Assembly: GCA_003554685.1 (NCBI GenBank)
Contig: PWHA01000181.1
Coordinates: 1-10,236 of the forward strand
Reading direction: 5' to 3'
Length of the DNA: 10,236 bases
Source: Halanaerobiaceae bacterium
Lineage (GTDB): Bacteria > Bacillota > Halanaerobiia > Halanaerobiales > Halarsenatibacteraceae
The translations under genes and the position numbers were made by a program. Every line of letters begins with the position of its first letter. Position 1 is the first letter of the stretch. The notes under the pieces are model-generated. The model worked only from the letters and a program-made list of their open reading frames with translations, had not been told where the DNA came from and ran no database searches. Below, one piece after another: positions 1 through 6,458 of the stretch.

Positions 1-169
1 CGCCTTCAGCTGTGATGGATTCCGGCGCTGGCACCACAATCACCGGCTGCAGCTGGCCCACCTCCTCCATGGAGTCGGCCAGGTTCTTAAGGGCTTCTTC
101 ATTGAATTTCTCCCGGGTCTGTAGGGGCGGAATCCGGATCTTATCCAGCGGTATCATGGCAAACTTCAC
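1..169 (-). CDS. ParB/Spo0J-like N-terminal domain protein, partial (C-terminus off the left edge)
   Basis: Only the first 56 codons are present. The translation starts MKFAMIPLDKIRIPP and continues with a QTREKF segment, then a stretch reading LADSMEEVGQLQPVIVV. This is the classic start of the ParB/RepB/Spo0J N-terminal (ParB-nuclease, CTPase) domain, in which I-x-x-I-x-P...Q-x-R...L-A-x-S-I-x-E-x-G-L-x-Q-P-I-x-V is conserved. I place the start at the GTG ending at 169 because a GAGGTG ribosome binding site (176-181) lies 6 bases upstream. An in-frame GTG at 178 and an ATG at 157 are alternatives; an in-frame stop lies just upstream. The gene follows the ABC flippase stop by 15 bp, so it is probably co-transcribed. 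Chromosome or plasmid partition ParB, Noc-like proteins and unrelated ParB-nuclease-fold proteins all share this segment, so the exact role is open. The fold is well supported, the function is not. Confidence 0.75.
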   Translation of the reverse strand, partial: MKFAMIPLDKIRIPPLQTREKFNEEALKNLADSMEEVGQLQPVIVVPAPESITAEG

Positions 170-175
170 CTGGGC

Positions 176-181
176 CACCTC
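176..181 (-). promoter_or_regulatory. Ribosome binding site of the ParB-like gene
   Basis: GAGGTG on the minus strand, 6 bases before the GTG at 169. It is a perfect match to the core anti-Shine-Dalgarno complement and is what decides the GTG start. The site falls between the upstream stop (185-187) and the start codon, consistent with independent re-initiation inside an operon. Confidence 0.6.
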
Positions 182-184
182 ATA

Positions 185-2080
185 TTACTGTCCACCGCTG
201 CTGGCTTCGGCCATGGTGCGAAAGGAAAGATTCTCCTGTATTAACTCCTGATAACTTCCTGCAGCAGCTATCTCTCCCTCAGCCAGCATATAAAGCTTAT
301 CACATCTTTCCACAGTCTTTAGCCGGTGGGCAATGGTGATTAAAGTCTTAACCTTAGTTATTTCCTGCAGGGATTCCACTATCATCTGCTGGGTCTGGTT
401 ATCGAGAGAATTAGTGGCCTCATCTAAGACTAATATCTCGGGGTCAAAATAAAGGGCTCGGGCCAGACCTATCCGCTGCCTCTGACCACCGCTAAAATTA
501 ACTCCCCGCTCTCCTAACACAGTATCATAACCTCTATCTAAGTTATCTTCAATAAAAGTATCAATATTGGCAATAGCGGCCGCACTTTTAACTCGCTCCA
601 TATCTATTTCACTATCGGCTACACCAAAGGCAATGTTTCTCCTGATAGTATCATCGCTAATAAAAATCTCCTGAGGTACATAACCCAGTTTCTGCTGCCA
701 GGATTTAATATTTTCAGCTCTAAGGGCCACACCATCTACTAAGACCTCGCCTAACTGGGGTTTTAAAAGGCCTAATATAACATCTACTAAAGTCGTCTTG
801 CCAGCTCCAGTACGACCAACGATGCCTACTGATTCTCCCTTCTCTATCTTGAGACTGACATCGCGGAGAGCCGGTTTATTCTCCCCGGGGTAATAAAAAG
901 TAACTCTATCTAAAGTTAAATTTTCCTTTAAAGTAATCTCTTCTTTATCCTTAATATTCCTGGCACCAGAAGCGCTATGCTCACTTTCATCATCAGACGC
1001 TGAATTAACGTCACTTTCGCCATAATTTAGATAATTACCTGTCTCTGTTAAATTATCCTGCCCGGTAAATTCCTTAAAAAGCATATCCAGGACCGCTTTA
1101 TTAAACCTTATTTTGGTCATAGCCTTAAAAACTTTGTTGAAAGCCGGTCTTAAACGATAGGCCGCAAAGGCATAAAAACTCAAGAGAGGAATCACATTAT
1201 CAATAGCTCCCTGCTGCTGCATGAAATAGAGGGAGAGAACTAAAATACCCCCAAAGATTAAAGCCTCCAGAGCATAGGTGGGTATGCTGCCTACTACTTT
1301 CTTGTAGGCTCTGTTGTCAGTGAGAAGGCGGGAGTTTTCCCGGAATTTATCGATAAAATAATCCTCCCGGTCATTGACCTTGACATCTTTGATGCCATTA
1401 AAAATTTCATTGACATATTTATAGCGGTACCGATTGGCCTCCAGCCGCTCATCGCCCTTTTGCTTAAGCTTAAGACGGATAAAATAATATAAACCGCCGT
1501 AAATTCCGCCCATAAGCAATAAGGCAAAGAAAGTAATAACCGGGTTGACCACCAGCATGGAAATAATGATTAAAATTCCAATCAAACTATTGGTTATAAG
1601 GTCGGCTCCATACTGCAGGACATACCTGGTAAGCTCTTTAACCTCCTGCAAAATATTTTTGCTCAAATCAGAGCTATTTCTCTGGAGAAAGAAAGTATAA
1701 TCACTGTAGGTATAGCGTCTAAGAAGACGCAGCGAGAGATGATGGCTCTTGCGCCAGATAAATTTATGTTTGGCCCAGGTAGCCAGAATGGAGATGCCGT
1801 TGGTTATTAAAATAAGCAAAAACATAGCAATACCGGCAAAATAGAGAAAAGTCAGGGTATCAGTAAAACCCAGCCAGTTATAAATCCGGTTTAAAATCTG
1901 CTGCTCCTGCACCAGCTCCGGGTTCATCAGAAGGTCCATAAAGGGCAGTACCGATACCACCCCGATGGTCTGAGATAAGGCCATTAAGAGAATAAGGAAT
2001 AATATCCCCACAATCTGCCATCTCTCACGGCGATTGAAGAGCGATATTAGTTTTTTAGCATCCTGTTCTAGATCCTTCAT
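185..2080 (-). CDS. PglK-like ABC transporter / lipid-linked oligosaccharide flippase (fused membrane and ATPase domains)
   Basis: A 631-residue ABC half-transporter. Residues 1 to about 330 are an exporter-type membrane domain with about six hydrophobic segments (near 25-48, 78-104, 158-180, 181-205, 270-290 and 295-312). An acidic, serine-rich linker (about 345-380) leads to a complete nucleotide-binding domain. This shows Walker A GRTGAGKT (422-429), a Q-loop Gln at 470, signature SGGQ (530-533), Walker B ILVLDE (catalytic Glu 554) and the H-loop His 585, so it should hydrolyse ATP. The N-terminal half resembles PglK/MsbA-like flippases that move undecaprenyl-diphosphate oligosaccharides from the inner to the outer leaflet. 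The neighbouring dehydratase and ligase genes support that substrate. The start is the ATG at 2080, with TGAGGT 8 bases upstream. A GTG five codons earlier would overlap that site. A general lipid or drug exporter is the main alternative. Confidence 0.85.
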   Translation of the reverse strand: MKDLEQDAKKLISLFNRRERWQIVGILFLILLMALSQTIGVVSVLPFMDLLMNPELVQEQQILNRIYNWLGFTDTLTFLYFAGIAMFLLILITNGISILATWAKHKFIWRKSHHLSLRLLRRYTYSDYTFFLQRNSSDLSKNILQEVKELTRYVLQYGADLITNSLIGILIIISMLVVNPVITFFALLLMGGIYGGLYYFIRLKLKQKGDERLEANRYRYKYVNEIFNGIKDVKVNDREDYFIDKFRENSRLLTDNRAYKKVVGSIPTYALEALIFGGILVLSLYFMQQQGAIDNVIPLLSFYAFAAYRLRPAFNKVFKAMTKIRFNKAVLDMLFKEFTGQDNLTETGNYLNYGESDVNSASDDESEHSASGARNIKDKEEITLKENLTLDRVTFYYPGENKPALRDVSLKIEKGESVGIVGRTGAGKTTLVDVILGLLKPQLGEVLVDGVALRAENIKSWQQKLGYVPQEIFISDDTIRRNIAFGVADSEIDMERVKSAAAIANIDTFIEDNLDRGYDTVLGERGVNFSGGQRQRIGLARALYFDPEILVLDEATNSLDNQTQQMIVESLQEITKVKTLITIAHRLKTVERCDKLYMLAEGEIAAAGSYQELIQENLSFRTMAEASSGGQ

Positions 2081-2088
2081 GGCTGCTG

Positions 2089-2094
2089 ACCTCA
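2089..2094 (-). promoter_or_regulatory. Ribosome binding site of the PglK-like flippase gene
   Basis: TGAGGT on the minus strand, 8 bases before the ATG at 2080. It favours this ATG over the in-frame GTG at 2095, which would place the site inside the coding region. Confidence 0.5.
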
Positions 2095-2107
2095 CTTTCC
2101 TGCTTCA

Positions 2108-4207
2108 CTATTTACCTTTCTCTCCTTCGCCCTCTAGAACAGTAAGATCAGGTTTGGCCGTCTTTTCCTGCTTGCGCCTGGCCCTGTTCTGACGCTGCCA
2201 TTCCTCTAAATCACCGGGAACAGCAGTTGGGTCTGGCGAAGGTGGCGGAGCCTCTCTCTCTGCCGGTGAAGCTGATTTCTGTGACCCCGACTCAGTCCGG
2301 TCACCTCTGCTCTTAGAGCCAGGTGTGCCTTTTGCTGCCGGAGCATGATAAAAATCCAACCCGGCATGGCGCCGCCCTTCCTTGGGACGATAACCAGGAA
2401 CAATCTCCTCCAATAACTTAACTATCTTTTCCTCCTGGCTGTAGGTGGCAGATTCAGCCAGCTCAGCCAGCCGTTTGGTTAAATCTTCAGGAATATTTTC
2501 CTCCATGGTGCTAATAAAGATGCGCTCATGCTCGGTAGCTCTATTACTCTCCCGGTCAGTCAACATCTCCTCTACTAACTTCTCACCAGGCCTAAGACCG
2601 GTAATTTTTATCTCAATATCCTTTTCCGGCCGATAACCGGAAAGACTGATTAAATCCCGGGCTAAATCGATAATCCTGACTGGCTCCCCCATGTCCAGGA
2701 GAAATACCTCCCCGCCGTCACCCTGAGCACCGGCCTGCAGGACCAACTGGACTGCTTCAGGAATAGTCATAAAATAGCGGCGTACCTCACGGTGGGTAAC
2801 AGTGACCGGTCCACCTTCTTCTATCTGGCGCTTAAAGAGCGGCACCACACTGCCGGCACTGCCCAGGACATTACCAAAACGGACAGCCATGAAGTCAGTC
2901 TCCTCCTCGGCATCGAGCTTTTGAATCACCATCTCGGCAGTTCTTTTGCTGGCCCCCATGACATTTGAGGGGTTGACAGCTTTATCAGTGGAGATTAAGA
3001 CAAAGCGGTCCACACCCTGAGCTGCTGCCTGCTGAGCCGTTATCCGGGTGCCGAAAATATTATTCTTCACCGCTTCAGCCGGGTTATGTTCCATCAGGGG
3101 TACATGTTTATAGGCGGCGGCATGAAAGACCACCTCAGGAGCAAATTCCTCTAACACCTCCTGCATAAATCCTTCATCGCGAACACTGCCAATCACCGGA
3201 TAAATATCCACTCCGGGGTTATGTTTGGCCATCTCCCGCTGCAGCATATAAGTGGTGTTTTCATAGCTATCCAGAGCAATAATCTTGCGGGGATTATATT
3301 CAGCTATCTGACGGCAGAGCTCAGAACCTATAGAGCCACCGCCACCGGTAACTAAGACTGTCTTACCGGCCAGATAAGAGCAGATGCTATCGATATCCAG
3401 GTCGACAGCATCCCGGCGCAGGAGGTCCTCAACTCTAACCTCACGCAGCTGGCTTAAATCGATATCGCCATTTAAAAGCTCATACATGCCCGGTACTGTC
3501 TTTATCTTGACATTCTGCTTGCTGGCCCGCTGATAAATATCCTTAATCACCGTACCAGGAGCAGAAGGTATAGCTATAATAACCTCTTTAGCTCCGTACT
3601 CTTTTATCAACTGAGGCAGTTCCTCGCGACTGCCAACAACTTCCACCCCATGTATCTGCAGATTTTGCTTGGCTGGATCATCATCTATTAAACCCACTAC
3701 TTTTTTATTGAGTTCAGGATGGCGATTGAGCTCTCTTATTATCATCTCACCCACATCACCTGCGCCCACTACCAGCACATGTTTAGCAGGTTTCTTCTTC
3801 TGACTTTTCTGCTCCAAGTAATCGGTGAGCAGGCGAAAACTAAAGCGCATTCCACCGAGGGCAAAAATTAACAGGATAGTGTTAATAGGAGGAATGCTGC
3901 GGGGCAGAACTACCTGCCAGAAATAACTATAGGTCATAAAGAGGAGGTTGATTATTAGGGCTGTCTTAACAATGGAAAAAAGCTCACCAATGCTGGCATA
4001 CTGCCACATCCGGTCATAGAGATTGGACAGGGAAAAAACCGCTGCCCCAAGCAGAGTTAGGACCGGCAGATAACTAAAGTGAAAGTAATTTAACCAGGCC
4101 CCCTCAAAGCGCAGCAGAAAAGCTATTATCAGGCATAGATTAAGCAGCACAATATCGACTATTCGCAGTTTCTTTCTGGTATAAATTTGTTCGATGAGCT
4201 CTTCCAT
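2108..4207 (-). CDS. Membrane-anchored nucleotide-sugar 4,6-dehydratase (CapD/PglF/WbpM/FlaA1 family)
   Basis: A 699-residue protein of the polysaccharide-biosynthesis epimerase/dehydratase family, expected to turn UDP-GlcNAc into the 4-keto-6-deoxy sugar used for bacillosamine- or fucosamine-type residues. Four hydrophobic segments (about 14-33, 46-64, 78-100 and 107-126) anchor it in the inner membrane. A first Rossmann domain follows with VVGAGDVGE (146-154), then the catalytic SDR domain with VTGGGGSIGS (286-295). Ser406, Met417 and Lys421, in ISTDKA and NVMGASKR, match the SMK triad of the membrane dehydratases, where Met replaces the usual Tyr. The family signature AAAYKHVPLMEHNP (363-376) is intact. 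After the usual end near 605 there is an extra tail of about 95 residues, rich in Pro, Ser, Lys and Arg and probably disordered. The ATG at 4207 has GGAGGT 11 bases upstream. It lies between the ligase (56 bp gap) and the flippase (27 bp gap). Confidence 0.92.
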   Translation of the reverse strand: MEELIEQIYTRKKLRIVDIVLLNLCLIIAFLLRFEGAWLNYFHFSYLPVLTLLGAAVFSLSNLYDRMWQYASIGELFSIVKTALIINLLFMTYSYFWQVVLPRSIPPINTILLIFALGGMRFSFRLLTDYLEQKSQKKKPAKHVLVVGAGDVGEMIIRELNRHPELNKKVVGLIDDDPAKQNLQIHGVEVVGSREELPQLIKEYGAKEVIIAIPSAPGTVIKDIYQRASKQNVKIKTVPGMYELLNGDIDLSQLREVRVEDLLRRDAVDLDIDSICSYLAGKTVLVTGGGGSIGSELCRQIAEYNPRKIIALDSYENTTYMLQREMAKHNPGVDIYPVIGSVRDEGFMQEVLEEFAPEVVFHAAAYKHVPLMEHNPAEAVKNNIFGTRITAQQAAAQGVDRFVLISTDKAVNPSNVMGASKRTAEMVIQKLDAEEETDFMAVRFGNVLGSAGSVVPLFKRQIEEGGPVTVTHREVRRYFMTIPEAVQLVLQAGAQGDGGEVFLLDMGEPVRIIDLARDLISLSGYRPEKDIEIKITGLRPGEKLVEEMLTDRESNRATEHERIFISTMEENIPEDLTKRLAELAESATYSQEEKIVKLLEEIVPGYRPKEGRRHAGLDFYHAPAAKGTPGSKSRGDRTESGSQKSASPAEREAPPPSPDPTAVPGDLEEWQRQNRARRKQEKTAKPDLTVLEGEGEKGK

Positions 4208-4244
4208 CCTTATTATATACCTCCAGGTTTTAAAGTCAAAGTTA

Positions 4245-4273
4245 ATTATACCATAATTTCGCCCTAATTTACA
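4245..4273 (-). promoter_or_regulatory. Possible internal promoter before the dehydratase gene
   Basis: On the minus strand a TATAAT (4245-4250) is preceded by TGG, giving an extended -10. A weak -35 TGTAAA (4268-4273) lies 17 bases upstream and overlaps the ligase stop codon region. It could give the dehydratase-flippase pair some transcription independent of the ligase. The -35 matches only 3 of 6 positions, so this rests on the -10 alone. Confidence 0.35.
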
Positions 4274-6042
4274 GCTTTTCTGGCCAATAAGTTTATGCCA
4301 ATGCCGGTTCCTAAAAGGACCCAGAAGACCGGGGCCACTGAAACCACACTATCATTGAAGATGCCGGTAACGAGATAGGCAGTTACGGCCGCCATTACCG
4401 CTACTCCTATTTTGGCCTGCCAGCTTTCAAAATCACTTTTGAAATAAAGTTTGAAGCCCTCTAAAAGATAGCCTCCCCAGAGCACCAGCAGAGCTAAGAG
4501 GGAGATTATACCGGTATTGATAGCCTGCTGCAGAAAGAGATTATGGGGCTTATCGACAATCCGATGGCTGGAACCTAGATGCATAAATTTACCCACTACA
4601 TCCTCCTGAGGGAAATACATGGCATAGGTATCAGCTCCATGGCCTGTTACGATGGTGTCAGATAATAGAGGCAGTGATCTGGACCAGATATAACCCCTGG
4701 AAGAGCCCATTTCTTCTCGGCCTTCAAAGCCCCAGCTTTCAACCTCTGATACTTCATAGGCATTATTGTTCATGCCCAGCATATAGAACTGATCTTCAGT
4801 GAGATGAAAAACTGCATTCCTATCATCATAAATCCAGTTAATGAGATTCTGCTCAAAATCCAAAATAAAGCTGTGGTCCTGATAGGCCTCTTCTAAAAAG
4901 GTGATCTCTCCCTCTTCCTCATTGAAATTGATGATTAGATCCTCGCCGTCTTCATCAAAGAAGGATAGATCAGTGCCTTCCAGAACCATGTTAATTTCAA
5001 CTTCCTCGGTCTCTATCGCCAGGTGATTGCCATCACCCCTGATATCGACAACATCTGGCACATCATGGGTTTCCTCGACCAGGCCCTCCTCTGTCTCAGG
5101 GGTGATAATCTCACTGAGAATATCATCTATAGAATAGGCCTCCATGCTGGTAAAGATTATTACGAAAGCGACAGCTATAATGGCGGCTTTCTTCCAGTTA
5201 TTTCGGAGAGGGTTGCGGAGAAATAGCGCTAATATGGCTAGACCCGCTATGAAACCCACCATGCCTGCTCTAGACTGCGAGCCTATCAAATAGGCAAACA
5301 AAAGAACGGTCAGTGCTCCCATCAGATAGGAAAACTTCTTTTTGGCGCTGGTAAGATAAATACCCAGAGTCAGGCTCACCAGCATGGCCCCGTAGCTGCC
5401 GACATAGTTGGGGTTGAACATGGTGCTGTATGTTCTGTTTTCGCCAAATTGAAACTCTAACTCCCCAACCAGGTCATGATAGGCTGAGGGTAAAATAAGC
5501 CGGGAACCGAGTTCTGTTTGGAAAAAGTCCCAGCCGATGAATTGTAAAACCCCGTGGATTCCTAAGACCGTCGCTGAGATTAAAAGTCCTCCTAAAATGA
5601 GCTTGACGGACTTTTTATCCCGGACCACGTTGATGGCCACCACCACTAAGAGCATATAAGCCAGTAAAACTAAGAGGCCTTCATATCTATCTGGAAAACC
5701 CAGCAGGGCAGCATCTGTGTATGACGATAATAATGAGGATATTATAGCAAAAAAACTATAGACTCCTATGGGCAGGTAGTAATAGGTCTTTTTAAGCCCG
5801 TTTTTGGAGCTATAGGCCAGGAAAGCAATTGCCAGGAAAAAACTGGCCATAAGAAGGAGAAACATTTTATAAAAAGAGAAGAAGTCTGTATTTACTTCAT
5901 CGGTCCAGTAATTTGCCAGAGTCTCATTCAGTGGTATTTCTCTTAGATAAACTATCAAAGGAATTATGGTCACCACAAAGGCCAGCAATAAGATAGCTTT
6001 GAGGCGCCATTTTTCCTGCTTGAACATCTTTTTTAAATTCAC
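4264..6042 (-). CDS. O-antigen ligase / polymerase family membrane protein (Wzy/WaaL/PglL type) with large extracytoplasmic domain
   Basis: A 592-residue polytopic protein with roughly ten hydrophobic segments, most between residues 17 and 300 and again between 508 and 588. Family landmarks are NPNYVGSY (210-217), the SQSRAG motif with Arg258, SRGYIWSRSLPLL before TGHGADTY (449-473), and DKPHNLFLQ with His500 just before a membrane segment. These match the Wzy_C/O-antigen ligase family, whose members transfer undecaprenyl-linked glycan to lipid A, to another glycan or to protein. The loop between about 303 and 497, which carries the catalytic region in this family, holds a long acidic, beta-rich insertion (about 303-445), in keeping with exposure to salty surroundings. 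The start is the GTG at 6042, preceded by AGGGGTGA with 10-base spacing; the ATG at 6027 has no good site. It is the first gene of the left-hand cluster. Ligase, polymerase and O-oligosaccharyltransferase cannot be told apart from sequence alone. Confidence 0.85.
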   Translation of the reverse strand: MNLKKMFKQEKWRLKAILLLAFVVTIIPLIVYLREIPLNETLANYWTDEVNTDFFSFYKMFLLLMASFFLAIAFLAYSSKNGLKKTYYYLPIGVYSFFAIISSLLSSYTDAALLGFPDRYEGLLVLLAYMLLVVVAINVVRDKKSVKLILGGLLISATVLGIHGVLQFIGWDFFQTELGSRLILPSAYHDLVGELEFQFGENRTYSTMFNPNYVGSYGAMLVSLTLGIYLTSAKKKFSYLMGALTVLLFAYLIGSQSRAGMVGFIAGLAILALFLRNPLRNNWKKAAIIAVAFVIIFTSMEAYSIDDILSEIITPETEEGLVEETHDVPDVVDIRGDGNHLAIETEEVEINMVLEGTDLSFFDEDGEDLIINFNEEEGEITFLEEAYQDHSFILDFEQNLINWIYDDRNAVFHLTEDQFYMLGMNNNAYEVSEVESWGFEGREEMGSSRGYIWSRSLPLLSDTIVTGHGADTYAMYFPQEDVVGKFMHLGSSHRIVDKPHNLFLQQAINTGIISLLALLVLWGGYLLEGFKLYFKSDFESWQAKIGVAVMAAVTAYLVTGIFNDSVVSVAPVFWVLLGTGIGINLLARKAVN

Positions 6043-6052
6043 TTTGCAAAAC

Positions 6053-6060
6053 TCACCCCT
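6053..6060 (-). promoter_or_regulatory. Ribosome binding site of the ligase gene
   Basis: AGGGGTGA on the minus strand, 10 bases before the GTG at 6042. It supports GTG over the downstream ATG at 6027. Confidence 0.4.
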
Positions 6061-6079
6061 CTAAGTATGTAGACCCGCT

Positions 6080-6126
6080 GATTTGAGCCCATTTATACAC
6101 ATTTTTAGTGGATTTGAGCCCATTTA
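6080..6126. repeat. Two direct copies of a 16-bp word with 31-bp period
   Basis: GATTTGAGCCCATTTA occurs perfectly at 6080-6095 and 6111-6126. The 31-bp period is close to three helical turns, so both copies face the same side of the DNA, as expected for a binding site of a dimeric regulator or a transposase. They lie between the ligase promoter and its start codon, inside the 5' untranslated region. Confidence 0.7.
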
Positions 6127-6173
6127 AAATTTTCTTCTAAGGAAATTTAAACTAATTTTATTTATTTGTAGAA

Positions 6174-6202
6174 ATTATAGCATATTAGGAGGAAATGTTC
6201 AA
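6174..6202 (-). promoter_or_regulatory. Promoter of the glycan-assembly cluster
   Basis: On the minus strand a -35 TTGAAC (6197-6202), a 17-base spacer and a perfect -10 TATAAT (6174-6179) with an upstream TG (extended -10). The start of transcription would be near 6167, giving a leader of about 125 nt before the ligase GTG that includes the two 16-bp direct repeats. It is the strongest sigma-70/sigma-A-like promoter I see in the window. Confidence 0.6.
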
Positions 6203-6331
6203 TGTTATCTGGAATCGATTTTTTTGTATGAGGGGGAGGGGGTTGATACTGGGTTCATATTCTTTTTTCAGGACACATATGCATTGTTTGTTTCGAATGC
6301 AATGAACCATGGGTTAATGAAAGTGATTCGG

Positions 6332-6400
6332 GGGTTAATTGGGTTGACCCGGACTCGTTCTTAATTAACCCACCAGAACGAGTCAGAACGAGCCCGGGGT
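6332..6400. repeat. Interleaved inverted repeats forming alternative hairpins
   Basis: GACTCGTTCT (6352-6361) pairs perfectly with AGAACGAGTC (6375-6384) across a 13-base loop. The right arm is followed directly by a tandem near-copy AGAACGAGCC (6385-6394). With its flank this copy can pair with ACCCGGACTCGTTCT (6347-6361), allowing one mismatch and one bulge. GGGTTAATT (6332-6340) also pairs with AATTAACCC (6363-6371), whose right arm lies inside the first hairpin's loop, giving pseudoknot geometry. The element lies about 60 bp past the lipoprotein stop. No T-tract follows on either strand, so it is not a plain intrinsic terminator. It may still protect or end the lipoprotein mRNA. Confidence 0.6.
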
Positions 6401-6458
6401 AAAAGATGCGAGGCTGGGTCGTCAGAGAAGATTATATGAATACGTTCAAGCGGAGAAG

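Larger units (their letters stand above)
6068..6277. mobile_element. Possible remnant of an IS21-like insertion sequence (ends only)
   Basis: The left side begins TGT at 6068 and carries TTGAGCCCA twice (within 6080-6095 and 6111-6126). The right side, read inward from the ACA ending near 6275-6277, contains TGAACCCA (complement of 6250-6257), a near match in inverted orientation. IS21-family elements start TGT, end ACA and carry several such internal repeats. On the plus strand AGGAGG (6188-6193) precedes ATG at 6202, which opens only nine codons (MLSGIDFFV) before a stop, as expected for a collapsed transposase start. No target duplication is visible and no transposase remains. This is inference from end structure only. 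Confidence 0.25.

Noticed and set aside
5023..5226. Plus-strand open frames inside the ligase, dehydratase, flippase and lipoprotein genes
   Set aside because: They lie wholly within strongly supported minus-strand genes, lack family similarity and are most simply antisense shadows.
6202..6231. A plus-strand mini-gene after AGGAGG
   Set aside because: It encodes only nine residues before a stop. It is kept solely as a hint of a collapsed transposase start.
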